The position numbers and the translations under genes were made by a program. A model generated the notes under the pieces. It worked only from the letters and a program-made list of their open reading frames with translations. It did no database searches and had not been told where the DNA came from. Below, piece by piece: positions 8,019-15,914 of a DNA stretch of 22,211 bases (the stretch's first letter is position 1; every line of letters begins with the position of its first letter). The stretch comes from QYOJ01 sp964642545 (lineage in GTDB: Bacteria > Bacteroidota > Bacteroidia > Bacteroidales > FEN-979). Where the stretch lies: positions 1-22,211 of the forward strand of contig CAZXQU010000051.1 of NCBI GenBank assembly GCA_964642545.1. The letters are read 5' to 3'.

Positions 8019-9299
8019 TCAGTATTTCACAATTTTCATTGTATAAGGATTCCCATACACAGGATAGCATGTGATGAAATAAAAGCCACTGGCCAGGTCA
8101 GAAGTATTGATGGAAGTAACCCCGGTTCCAAGGCTTTCCATTTTTACCACCTGCTGACCCAAGGTTGAAGTAATGATCAAGGATTTGAGGTCAACGGTCG
8201 TATTCAGCATGAGTGTATTGATAAACGGAACCGGATAAACAGATACTTTGTAGTCATTCTTAATGACATTGATTCCGGTAATCGGATTGGGATCATTGTT
8301 CAAAATGATATCGTCGAAATAGATGATAATATCCTCGGTAAGTGCGAGGGGATCTTCAAAGTCGGGCATTAAGGAAATGGTAGGATAAGGGCCGGTTTTG
8401 GATGTGAAATCGAATACCATGTCTTCCCACATGTCAGTACTGGTTTGAGGACTCATCGACAATGTTTCCAGATTCCCGGCAGCGCCACCTTCAATTTTAA
8501 ATTTAATGGGGCTGATCCGCGGTTTCCATACTTTTACATGCATATATTGGTTGGTTGTCACGTCGACCCCTGTTGGTGACCAGAAGCCGCCCCAGGGAAC
8601 GCCATCTTTATCGCGAAGATATTGAACGACCCAATTGCTTGAGTTAATACCGGTAGGATCAGGATTGGGTATCAAAGTCATTGTACTCAGATCTTCCGCT
8701 CCGCCTAACATCAGGTTCAAAGGAATGATTTCATAATCTTCAATAACGTAGGCAGCAGCGCTATTGGGAGTTGGGTCGTTGTTGACCATGATGTCATCGA
8801 AATAGATGACAATATCATCGGTAAGTGCAAGGGGGTCCTCAAAGTCGGGCATGAATGAAATTACAGGATAGGTTCCGGTTTTTGAGGTAAAATCAAATAC
8901 GATGTCTTCCCATTCACCGATGCTGGTTTGCGGAGTCATCGAAGGAATTTCCAGGGTACCGGCAGCGCCCCCTTCCAGTTTAAAATGTAAAGGGCTGATC
9001 CGGGGTTTCCACACTTTTACATGAACATATTTGTTTACGGTAACGTCAACTGGTTCAGGTAAAGCTGACCAGAAACCTCCCCATGGAACACCGTCTTTAT
9101 CGCGAACAAATTTTACAACCCAAAGGCTTGTGTTAATGCCGGTGGGATCAGGATTAGGCACAACGGTCATGGTACTCAGATCTTCAGCGCCTCCCAGCAT
9201 TAGATTCATTTGGATCACCTCGAAGTCAGAAACGACCTGTGCATTCATAAAGCCGACCATAGTCAGCATCATAATGAAAATCAGTAAATTTTTCTTCAT
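8019..9299 (-). CDS. Secreted T9SS-cargo protein with duplicated beta-sandwich-like domain
   Basis: The product has 426 residues with a signal peptide (about 1-21, ending FMNAQ). Residues 24-178 and 186-338 are two close copies of one domain, each running from a DxEVI/DYEII start through LMLGGAEDLSTMT, NPDPTGIN, DKDGVPWGGFWS, VKVWKPRISP, EGGAAG, DFTSKTG and MPDFEDPLALT to IYFDDI plus NNDP. The pattern, with a closing IxIYFDDI strand, resembles carbohydrate-binding jelly-roll modules, but I cannot name the family. Residues about 345-426 are a type A T9SS sorting domain (VYPVPF, STLGQQV, LASGFYFI, ending MKIVKY). It is therefore probably secreted or surface-attached by type IX secretion. It sits between the LamG lipoprotein and the lipoprotein hydrolase, so a glycan-binding role is likely. 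No catalytic motif is evident. Confidence 0.85.
   Translation of the reverse strand: MKKNLLIFIMMLTMVGFMNAQVVSDFEVIQMNLMLGGAEDLSTMTVVPNPDPTGINTSLWVVKFVRDKDGVPWGGFWSALPEPVDVTVNKYVHVKVWKPRISPLHFKLEGGAAGTLEIPSMTPQTSIGEWEDIVFDFTSKTGTYPVISFMPDFEDPLALTDDIVIYFDDIMVNNDPTPNSAAAYVIEDYEIIPLNLMLGGAEDLSTMTLIPNPDPTGINSSNWVVQYLRDKDGVPWGGFWSPTGVDVTTNQYMHVKVWKPRISPIKFKIEGGAAGNLETLSMSPQTSTDMWEDMVFDFTSKTGPYPTISLMPDFEDPLALTEDIIIYFDDIILNNDPNPITGINVIKNDYKVSVYPVPFINTLMLNTTVDLKSLIITSTLGQQVVKMESLGTGVTSINTSDLASGFYFITCYPVYGNPYTMKIVKY
8286..9230 (-). repeat. Intragenic tandem duplication encoding two ~155-residue domains
   Basis: Two in-frame copies occupy about 8766-9230 and 8286-8744, separated by a linker of about seven codons. 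Similarity is visible at the DNA level as well as in protein. Both copies, read on the plus strand, contain the sequence aagtgc(a/g)aggggg-like followed by tcctcaaagtcgggcat, and both contain a ggcagcgcc(a/c)cctt stretch. Conserved residues are listed in the parent gene. The duplication probably arose by unequal recombination and doubles the binding valency. Confidence 0.85.
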
Positions 9300-9387
9300 T
9301 GCTTTAATTTTTTAAGTGAATAAAAATAATCATGAAATTTAACGTAAATGATTCAAACAGTAACTAATCAATTGTGATACACGGAAA

Positions 9388-10668
9388 TTATGGTTTTTCC
9401 GATGCGTACATCAGATCGATTTCAGTTGCATTTAATGTGCGATGGAAAATTCTTACATCATCCAACTGTCCTCCGAAATGGTTGGAAGTTGGGAGTGTAT
9501 ATCCTCCCCAGGGTTGAGTGGCCCACAAAGTACCTTGTCGTGACTTGATAAAACCAAAAGCGAGCCTGGGATAAACCTCTGGTTCCATTCCATTATATTT
9601 AAGCCCGGTTGCAGCATTTAAGGTCGGATCGGCGAGGTTGAAATCTTCCTCCTTCATCTTTTCACCATTGATATACATTGTAGCCAGTTTGGTTGTTCCG
9701 TTAAATACGAAAACGACATGCACCCATTTATCTTTAATGAGAGCCACCATTCCTTCGGCCGGGGTTGGTGACAGCAATTTACAAAAAGTACACGCTTTCC
9801 ATCCGTCGTTGTCTTTGGTCTTTCCGTCGCCATTGAAGATCAGGTCATGAGGGTTTGTGGCAGGGAAGCCAACATCATAGGTGGCGCCAAGCTTACATTC
9901 AGCATAACTACCTTGTATTTCAAACTGGAAACCATAAAAAGCGCTGAGACCAATAACAAAATGACCTTTGGGATTACCATCCGCATCAACATGTCCGATG
10001 GAGTTTGTTTTTACCCAGAAGCATAACGAAAATTCAGGTGTGTCTGATAGCTGATCGCCATTTGGAATTTCGATAATACTGGTAGTTCCGTCAAAGGTCG
10101 CAGCTTTTCCTGCGGCAGCCTTGTAAGAAGTGGTATAGGTTATATTTATTACACTATCAGCGTTAAAACCACCTACCTGGTCGTTAGCGTTATCTTCGAA
10201 ATTCCAGTATGCGACCTGACCGGTTGGAACAAAGGTTCCAATGGTTGTAAATGTGCGGACAAAGCCAGGAACTGATTGTCCGTCAGTTGATGTGACAGAT
10301 GGAAAGGTAAGTGTAAACAGGGCTCCGTTCCCCAGTTCCTCATTGGGTATAATTGTGATAGTGGCGCCAACAGGTGTTACTGTTAACGGGATGTTTTTTT
10401 TATCCCAATCCCTCAGCAAGGTAATATTGCTGCTGCTGACACTGGCTGCATTGACAGCGAGTGAAAAAGTGGCAACGATGGTTGGGTTTGAAGGCACATT
10501 GTTTGCAGATGTAGCTCCGTTCAGATCAATACTTCCACCAATCAGTTGTGCAACCAGCGACGACAAGGTGAAAGTGTCAGTATCATTTTTCTTTTTGCAG
10601 CCAGCCACTCCAACCAGAAATGCCATTGCGATAAACAATGAACCAAATAAAACAATTTGCTTTTTCAT
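9388..10668 (-). CDS. Lipoprotein with Ig-like and LamG domains (candidate surface glycan-binding protein)
   Basis: The product has 426 residues from ATG 10668. A TTG four codons upstream is possible but less likely. The signal is a lipoprotein type (GVAGC, C24) followed by KKKNDTD, typical of exported Bacteroidota lipoproteins. Residues about 45-143 look like a bacterial Ig-like (Big_5) domain ending VRTFTTIG. Residues about 150-424 look like a concanavalin/laminin-G-like domain (LamG_3), with VAYWNFEDNANDQ (152-164), FSLCFWVKT (213-221), KWVHVVFVFNGTTKLATMYING (near 314-335) and GQLDDVRIFHRTLNATEI (400-417). It is the first gene after susD (60-nt gap), the position of SusE/SusF-type binding proteins. 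Binding of the PUL glycan at the cell surface is the likely job. LamG domains can also be catalytic, but I see no catalytic motif. Confidence 0.83.
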   Translation of the reverse strand: MKKQIVLFGSLFIAMAFLVGVAGCKKKNDTDTFTLSSLVAQLIGGSIDLNGATSANNVPSNPTIVATFSLAVNAASVSSSNITLLRDWDKKNIPLTVTPVGATITIIPNEELGNGALFTLTFPSVTSTDGQSVPGFVRTFTTIGTFVPTGQVAYWNFEDNANDQVGGFNADSVINITYTTSYKAAAGKAATFDGTTSIIEIPNGDQLSDTPEFSLCFWVKTNSIGHVDADGNPKGHFVIGLSAFYGFQFEIQGSYAECKLGATYDVGFPATNPHDLIFNGDGKTKDNDGWKACTFCKLLSPTPAEGMVALIKDKWVHVVFVFNGTTKLATMYINGEKMKEEDFNLADPTLNAATGLKYNGMEPEVYPRLAFGFIKSRQGTLWATQPWGGYTLPTSNHFGGQLDDVRIFHRTLNATEIDLMYASEKP

Positions 10669-10728
10669 GTTTTTATACAATTAGGGTTTAACGATTCTAC
10701 GGTGACATGCATAATAATATAATAAAAA

Positions 10729-12222
10729 TTACCAATTCGGGTTTTGAACAAGCGAACCTTGTGAAATGTCGATTTCACTCTGGGGTATCGGTAAAAGTTC
10801 GTTCTTCCCGGCAATAAATCCAAGGGGGCCTAAAACCTGTGCTGCTCTTCCGGTCCGTACCAGGTCCCAGAATCTCCAGCCTTCCATAGCCAGTTCATGA
10901 CGTCTTTCGTTAAAAATAATATCTCTCAATTCCGATTGGTTTGTAGTGGTGATATCAGGAAGTATATTATTGTTGCCCTGGCGAGCACGTTGCCTTACCT
11001 TGTTAAGGTATATTAAAGCTTCGTCAGGTTTATTATTTTCATTGAGCGCTTCCGCAGCCATTAATAAAACGTCGGCATACCTTATCAACCTGCGATGACA
11101 TCCCCATTGAGTTATCACATTATCACCCGGCACCCATACCTTCCGTGTATAACATTCGATTTCAATGATATTGCCATCGTCATCATAGGTAATATCCGGG
11201 GTGGAGCCATCGCCCAGGATCATGATCCCATCGATCGTATCGCCCAGGTTGATCACCGTTCCGGGATAGCGCGGGTCACCCGTTGCGAATGAATTCCGCA
11301 GATCGATTGTTGGGCGGTTGAATCCCCACCCACGGTTGGGAGTACCCCTTACGCCCTGCGTATTGGCATACTGGTTTCCGCCGCTTCCGGTACCTTCGGA
11401 CTGGATGGCTCCGACCTCAAAAACCGATTCGATACCATTGTTTCCATTCACACCGTTGGCATCAACAAAGAGTGGCTCTAACCCATACTGGTTTGAATTG
11501 ATCACATCCATGGCATATTTCTCGGCATTGATAAAATCGCTGCGGAAAAGATATACCCTTGCCTGTAAAGCCTGTGCTGCTCCCTGGGTCGCCCTTCCCA
11601 GGTCAACACCCTGATATTCCGATTTCATCGGCAAATTCTCAATGGCAAAATTCAGATCCTCAATAATCTGGGAATAGACCTCCTCAACCGAAGCTCTGGG
11701 TAATTTTAGGGGAGGGTCAGTCGTTGTAACCAACGGAACTCCACCCCAGGCACGAAGAAAGTCAAAATAAATCATTCCGCGGATGAATTTGGCTTCTGCG
11801 ATATACCTGGTTTTCAAATTCTCATCCATGATGATTTCAGGAATTTTTTCAATCACCACATTTGCTCTTTTAACCCCGACATATAATGCATTCCAGTATC
11901 GGTCGAGTCCATCCTGCGTGGGAGTATAGGTAAAGTTATCATAAGGACCAACGGTAGAGGCTGCGTCACCAGGGTTACTGCCTTTGCGGGCATCATCCGA
12001 CATAATATCAAAAATCGGGAATCCTCCTGCATTGTAATACCATTCCCTAAGGGCTTCATAGGTGGCATTGGTAGCAAGCAAAGCATCGGACGGAGAGACA
12101 GGAAAGGATTGTTGCGTAAGTGTGCCCTGAAGATCCTTATCAAGAAATTTCTTGCACCCGGAGAAGGAAACAGCGGTAACAACAGCAAGGATGGAAAGAG
12201 ATATTATTGCGCGTGTTCTCAT
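10729..12222 (-). CDS. susD-like: SusD/RagB-like outer-membrane glycan-binding lipoprotein
   Basis: The product has 497 residues, the usual SusD length. The signal peptide has a lipobox (SFSGC, C23) followed by KKFLDKDLQGTLTQ, the typical SusD start. Family hallmarks follow: RYWNALYVGVKRANVVIEKIP, AEAKFIRGMIYFDFLRAWGGVPL and the C-terminal ADVLLMAAEALNE, NKVRQRAR, RDIIFNERRHELAMEGWRFWDLVRTG and LLPIPQSEID. SusD proteins form the lid over the SusC channel and capture oligosaccharides at the cell surface. The start lies 5 nt after the susC stop, so the two are translationally close and co-transcribed. The ligand cannot be read from sequence. The downstream GH144-like enzymes suggest a glucan. 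Confidence 0.97.
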   Translation of the reverse strand: MRTRAIISLSILAVVTAVSFSGCKKFLDKDLQGTLTQQSFPVSPSDALLATNATYEALREWYYNAGGFPIFDIMSDDARKGSNPGDAASTVGPYDNFTYTPTQDGLDRYWNALYVGVKRANVVIEKIPEIIMDENLKTRYIAEAKFIRGMIYFDFLRAWGGVPLVTTTDPPLKLPRASVEEVYSQIIEDLNFAIENLPMKSEYQGVDLGRATQGAAQALQARVYLFRSDFINAEKYAMDVINSNQYGLEPLFVDANGVNGNNGIESVFEVGAIQSEGTGSGGNQYANTQGVRGTPNRGWGFNRPTIDLRNSFATGDPRYPGTVINLGDTIDGIMILGDGSTPDITYDDDGNIIEIECYTRKVWVPGDNVITQWGCHRRLIRYADVLLMAAEALNENNKPDEALIYLNKVRQRARQGNNNILPDITTTNQSELRDIIFNERRHELAMEGWRFWDLVRTGRAAQVLGPLGFIAGKNELLPIPQSEIDISQGSLVQNPNW

Positions 12223-12227
12223 ATCCG

Positions 12228-15200
12228 TTAAAAGTTTAAGTTGATGCCGACTGAATAAACAGCAGTAATTGGGTAAATACCATTGTCAATACCAGCGGAT
12301 AAAACGTCGCCGCTACCAATTTCCGGAGTATAACCAGTATATTTTGTAAGTGTGTAAAGGTTATCTGTCTTAACATATATCCTGAATTTTTGGATATAAA
12401 TTTTGGTACTCCAGTTGGACGGAAGTGTATAACCCAGGACCAGGCTTCGTATTCTCAGGAAAGAGCCATCCTGGATAAAATGATCTGACGGTGTGTAGTT
12501 GTATCCTCCGAAGGATGGCCGGGGCTCTGTGTTGCTGGTTCCGGGACCGGTCCATCGGTCAAGTACACGGCTTTCAAAGTTATATGGGTCAGGCCTGACC
12601 ACATCCTTGGCATTGAATATTTGGTTGCCTGTTTGCCCCTGAACGTTGACTGACATATCAATGCTAAAGATCTCAAAGCCGAAATTGAACCCGAAGATGA
12701 ATTTTGGGATTGGAGAACCGATGTAGGTCCTGTCCCTGCCATCGATTTTTCCGTCCCCGTTTACATCCACAAACCTTAAGTCGCCAACACCAGCCTGGCC
12801 GTCGTGTGGATAAGCATCAAGTTCGGCCTGAGTTTGAAAGACACCATCGGTTTGATATCCGTAAAAGGCTCCGATAGGTAGCCCGACTTTGCTCTGGGTG
12901 ACAGGGATCCCGTTGCCAAGATAACCCCCGATCAGTACAGAATCCACTCCACTGTTCCCTCCAATACTTAAAACCTCGTTATGAATGGTAGTACCCAGCA
13001 CACCAATATTATATTTGAGCTTTCCAACCTGATCGCGCCAGCCGAGATTGAACTCGAATCCACGGTTCACCACAGAAGCTGCATTGAACCTCACTTTGGC
13101 ACCTGCACCATTTCCAAGATACCCTGGCGTGGATAATAAAACAAGGATATCGTCTGTTTGCTTGTTATAATAATCAAATTCAGCGGTAAACCTGCTGCTC
13201 AACAGGCTTAATTCAAGCCCAATGTCTGTTTGTGTTGTAACTTCCCACTTCAGGTTCGGATTTCCGTTTATTCCATAAGAGGCGCCTGTATTGGGATCGT
13301 TTTCTATTCCAAAAATGGCCAGGATGTTCGATTCTACTCTTGCATAGCGGTCCCAGTAAGGTATTTTATCATTTCCGAGTTTACCCCAACTGGCTCTGAT
13401 TTTCAGTTTATTCAGCCATTGTATGTTCTTCATGAATCTTTCCTGTGAAACATTCCAGCCCAATGCAAAAGAGGGAAAACTGGCATACCGGTTATTCTCG
13501 GCAAATTTGGACGATCCGTCGCTCCTGAATGTAGCAGTAAGGATATACTTTTTATTGAAAACATAATTTACACGGACTAGGAAAGAGACCATTGAATAAT
13601 ACTGATTCAGGTCAACCTGTTCCAGAATACTGTTGATGGTGTTAACATTATTGGCAGGATCGTAAATATAAGATGGCTGGATGTACCAGAAATTCGATCC
13701 ATCACGCAGGAGGTTGGCCCCCGACAGGCTAAATCCGTCGGAAGTGGTGTTTTGCATGGTATACCCTGCTACGGCATCAATGGAATGTTTGCCGAACTCC
13801 TTCTTATAGTTTAGCGTATTTTCCCAAAGCCATGTAAAATTATAATTGCTGTTTTTCACCAGCCGGCTCAATATGTTCTGTTGTTGAGAAATGGTTCCAT
13901 CGGGGTTATAAACCGTAAAAGCAGGTGTAAAACTCTCTGCATTATTGTACCCGGCATCGATCCCAAAACTGGATTTGAACTTGAATGCTTTCAGGAAACT
14001 TACTTCCCCGTAAATATTTCCCACTCCCCTGACACCCTTGAGGTAATTATTTGAATACGCCAGGGCGGCCAGTGGGTTTCCCACATTGTCAACCACGGCA
14101 AAGCTGCCATCAGGATAGTAAGGAACAAGTGTGGGTTTTGCTCTGTATACAGCATAAGTTACATCGGGAGCCACTTGTTGGCTGTAAGTGGCAATTGTTA
14201 TATTGTTTCCCAGTTTTACATAGCGGGATAGATTATAAATGTTATTTATTTTCAGGGTGATCCGCTCATAGCTTGACTTTTCAATGATCCCTCCCTGCTT
14301 GAAATAACCTCCGCTAATATAATATTGTACCTTTTTTGAAGAGCCCGATGCCGATAACTGAAAATCATAAATCGGAGCGGTATGAAAGACCAGGTCCTGC
14401 CAATCGGTATTGACGACTGCATCAACGTTGTTGAAAGTACCTGGCTTAATCTGGTTCGAAATAATAGCAAAATCCCGCCCGTTAAGTAAATCAATTTTTT
14501 TTGAAAGGCTTTGCATTCCCAGTTCTCCTGTAAAGCTGAAGACCGTTTTTTCATCTGTAGCTTTCCCCATTTTTGTGGTCACCATGATGACCCCATTGGC
14601 TCCTCGTGAACCGTAAATGGCAGACGCAGAAGCATCCTTAAGCACCTCCATGGATGTGATGTCATTGCTGTTCAGAAAAGAAATATCGTCCACAATGACA
14701 CCGTCGACAACGTAAATGGGGTTTGAATTACCAAATGTTCCAACGCCCCTGATCCTGACTGCAGGATTCTCACCAGGCGTACCGGAAGTGCTGGTTACCT
14801 GCACCCCGGTCACATTTCCCTGCAGACTCTGTACAGGGTTTAATGCTGTTATCCTTGTAATGTCTTCAGCTTTTACACTTCCAACGGATCCGGATAAATC
14901 GCTCTTTCTTACCGAACCATATCCGATGACAACGATTTCATCGAGTGTTGTCTTTTTGGGTTCCAAAATCACATCCACAACCGTCTGGCTCCCCAGTTCG
15001 ACCTCTTTGGTTTGATAACCAACATAGGAAAAGACGAGTACTGCTTTATCCGATTTCACGGATATGGAATACTTGCCATCGATATTGGACACAGCCCCGG
15101 TTGTAGTACCTTTGATGATAATGGTAGCGCCCGGGAGTGTTTCCCTGGTATCGCCAGCAGTAATAATCCCTGTAACGTTCTGGATTTGTGCCTGAGTATC

Positions 15201-15284
15201 CGTAAATAAACCGGCCAGAAAGAGAATCAGGAGCCCTGCTGTTTTAATTGGCAATGACATTTTTGCGTTGTAAAAATTCAGCAT
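12228..15284 (-). CDS. susC-like: SusC/RagA-like TonB-linked outer-membrane transporter
   Basis: The product has 1018 residues. Order: signal peptide (ending DTQAQ, 29-33), carboxypeptidase-D-like N-terminal extension (about 35-110, VTGIITAGDTRETLPGATI start), TonB box DEIVVIGYG (115-123), plug domain (about 127-240 with LQGNVTGVQV, VRIRGVGTFGNSNPIYVVDG, EVLKDASASAIYGSRGANGV), then a 22-strand-type barrel ending in aromatic SVGINLNF. It uses TonB energy to import oligosaccharides, paired with SusD. Start 15284 is chosen because the upstream promoter-like boxes leave a short leader. ATG 15260 (eight codons later, MSLPIK) is an acceptable alternative. It heads the seven- or eight-gene PUL operon. 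No frameshift or missing plug motif is visible. Confidence 0.97.
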   Translation of the reverse strand: MLNFYNAKMSLPIKTAGLLILFLAGLFTDTQAQIQNVTGIITAGDTRETLPGATIIIKGTTTGAVSNIDGKYSISVKSDKAVLVFSYVGYQTKEVELGSQTVVDVILEPKKTTLDEIVVIGYGSVRKSDLSGSVGSVKAEDITRITALNPVQSLQGNVTGVQVTSTSGTPGENPAVRIRGVGTFGNSNPIYVVDGVIVDDISFLNSNDITSMEVLKDASASAIYGSRGANGVIMVTTKMGKATDEKTVFSFTGELGMQSLSKKIDLLNGRDFAIISNQIKPGTFNNVDAVVNTDWQDLVFHTAPIYDFQLSASGSSKKVQYYISGGYFKQGGIIEKSSYERITLKINNIYNLSRYVKLGNNITIATYSQQVAPDVTYAVYRAKPTLVPYYPDGSFAVVDNVGNPLAALAYSNNYLKGVRGVGNIYGEVSFLKAFKFKSSFGIDAGYNNAESFTPAFTVYNPDGTISQQQNILSRLVKNSNYNFTWLWENTLNYKKEFGKHSIDAVAGYTMQNTTSDGFSLSGANLLRDGSNFWYIQPSYIYDPANNVNTINSILEQVDLNQYYSMVSFLVRVNYVFNKKYILTATFRSDGSSKFAENNRYASFPSFALGWNVSQERFMKNIQWLNKLKIRASWGKLGNDKIPYWDRYARVESNILAIFGIENDPNTGASYGINGNPNLKWEVTTQTDIGLELSLLSSRFTAEFDYYNKQTDDILVLLSTPGYLGNGAGAKVRFNAASVVNRGFEFNLGWRDQVGKLKYNIGVLGTTIHNEVLSIGGNSGVDSVLIGGYLGNGIPVTQSKVGLPIGAFYGYQTDGVFQTQAELDAYPHDGQAGVGDLRFVDVNGDGKIDGRDRTYIGSPIPKFIFGFNFGFEIFSIDMSVNVQGQTGNQIFNAKDVVRPDPYNFESRVLDRWTGPGTSNTEPRPSFGGYNYTPSDHFIQDGSFLRIRSLVLGYTLPSNWSTKIYIQKFRIYVKTDNLYTLTKYTGYTPEIGSGDVLSAGIDNGIYPITAVYSVGINLNF

Positions 15285-15313
15285 AATGCGTAAATTTCGT
15301 TAACATCAAAGTG

Positions 15314-15344
15314 CTAATTTACAAAAAATCTAAACGAATTTCAA
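15314..15344 (-). promoter_or_regulatory. Putative Bacteroidota-type promoter of the susC operon
   Basis: On the minus strand a TTG (plus 15342-15344) lies 20 nt before TAAATTAG (plus 15314-15321), which matches the Bacteroidota -7 box TAnnTTTG with one mismatch. The predicted transcription start would fall near 15307, leaving a leader of about 20-25 nt before the ATG at 15284. This is a pattern match only. Confidence 0.5.
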
Positions 15345-15457
15345 TTTTTTTCGAACATGAATAATTCGACCAGATTTTCATCAGATTCCAGAACCAAACA
15401 CCTTCGTAAAAGAAATCTCCTGGTATCTACCTGTATTTACAAGGATGAAATATTAAA

Positions 15458-15632
15458 GGAAGAGCGGGTGCATCTGACCACTTTGCGCCGATTTAACCCG
15501 ACCACCGTACATGTCTGATTTTAAAACATCTAGACTGGTCTATTCAAATCGGCCAGGAGTGGTCAGCACCGTCGGCTTGTCCATCCTGCCCCCTCTACAT
15601 CGAAGCCTTGGTGCAACGCATCAGGGTTTTTT
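15458..15632 (+). ncRNA. Candidate small RNA: long nested stem-loop plus terminator
   Basis: Seen directly: nested pairs GGA/TCC (15458-15460 with 15580-15582), AGC/GCT (15463 with 15577), GGTG/CACC (15467-15470 with 15567-15570), CTGACCAC/GTGGTCAG (15474-15481 with 15559-15566), CCGATTT/AAATCGG (15488-15494 with 15546-15552), GACCA/TGGTC (15500-15504 with 15536-15540) and GTCTGAT/ATCtAGAC (15513-15519 with 15528-15535), with a loop at 15520-15527. About 22 nt later a hairpin with six T follows on the plus strand. It lies between divergent genes, upstream of both, so it is not a leader of either by position. Strand is set by the terminator. No convincing upstream promoter was found. An alternative is a remnant of a mobile element with inverted ends. 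No known RNA family was recognised. Confidence 0.42.
15606..15632 (+). terminator. Rho-independent terminator (plus strand only)
   Basis: A nine-pair stem (15606-15614 with 15618-15626, two G-U wobbles, loop AAC) is followed directly by six T at 15627-15632. There is no matching T-run on the opposite strand, so it acts on a plus-strand transcript that must start within the divergent intergenic region. Confidence 0.6.
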
Positions 15633-15683
15633 ATTTTAACTATTCCCATATGTTGAAAAAAATCGTATCTTGCAAATAATCCA

Positions 15684-15705
15684 TTAAACCGCTACCGACG
15701 GTTAA
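15684..15705. repeat. Short inverted repeat in the leader of the 53-codon ORF
   Basis: TTAAACCG (15684-15691) pairs with CGGTTAA (15699-15705) with one bulged A and a seven-base spacer. It lies about 22 nt before the ATG at 15727 and about 10 nt after a weak -7-like TATCTTGC (15666-15673). It could be an operator or a small leader hairpin. Confidence 0.3.
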
Positions 15706-15726
15706 TTTAACCACAGACAAAATCAT

Positions 15727-15888
15727 ATGAACTATCAACGCGTTCCTCAAAAAGACAAGACAGAAACTGGCTCAACCAAAGACAAATTCCCCATTGTTCT
15801 CGATAACGGGAGGACAATCATATTTATCTCCGACAAGAGGAAAGCACAAGAGGTAATTACCCGATATAAAAACCGGCTTAACCACTAG
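15727..15888 (+). CDS. Small hypothetical protein, 53 residues
   Basis: The ORF runs from ATG 15727 to TAG 15888. The N-terminal 20 residues are polar (MNYQRVPQKDKTETGSTKDK). The remainder reads as a short beta-then-helix unit (PIVLDNGRTIIFISD, then KRKAQEVITRYKNRLNH). It has no signal peptide or membrane segment, so it is probably cytoplasmic. An intrinsic terminator overlaps the last codons, supporting a short discrete transcript. A TATCTTGC box at 15666-15673 could be its promoter element. I do not recognise the family. Reality as a gene is supported by the compact beta-helix pattern and the flanking signals, not by homology. No link to the PUL or the metal operon is evident. Confidence 0.5.
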   Translation: MNYQRVPQKDKTETGSTKDKFPIVLDNGRTIIFISDKRKAQEVITRYKNRLNH

Positions 15889-15900
15889 CAGGTTTTTTTT
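15868..15900 (+). terminator. Terminator overlapping the end of the 53-codon ORF
   Basis: AAAAACCgGC (15868-15877) pairs with GCaGGTTTTT (15888-15897), with one G/A mismatch and a ten-base loop, and T continues to 15900. The stem covers the final codons and the stop. Its flanking A and T runs would also allow function in the opposite direction. Confidence 0.5.
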
Positions 15901-15907
15901 ATCTTTG
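15900..15907 (+). promoter_or_regulatory. Perfect -7 box TATCTTTG just before the His-rich protein gene
   Basis: TATCTTTG matches the Bacteroidota -7 consensus TAnnTTTG exactly and ends only 7 nt before the ATG at 15915. The -33 region has no clear TTTG. The predicted transcript would have a leader of only a few nucleotides. It also abuts the terminator of the preceding ORF. Confidence 0.45.
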
Positions 15908-15914
15908 CCCTCTC

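Noticed and set aside
8286..9230. Possible CRISPR or non-coding tandem repeat
   Set aside because: The repeat unit is ~460 bp, in frame and coding; there are no short repeats with unique spacers.
10241..10684. 147-codon plus-strand open frame opposite the LamG lipoprotein gene
   Set aside because: Antisense shadow of a gene with clear lipobox and domains; no recognisable motif.
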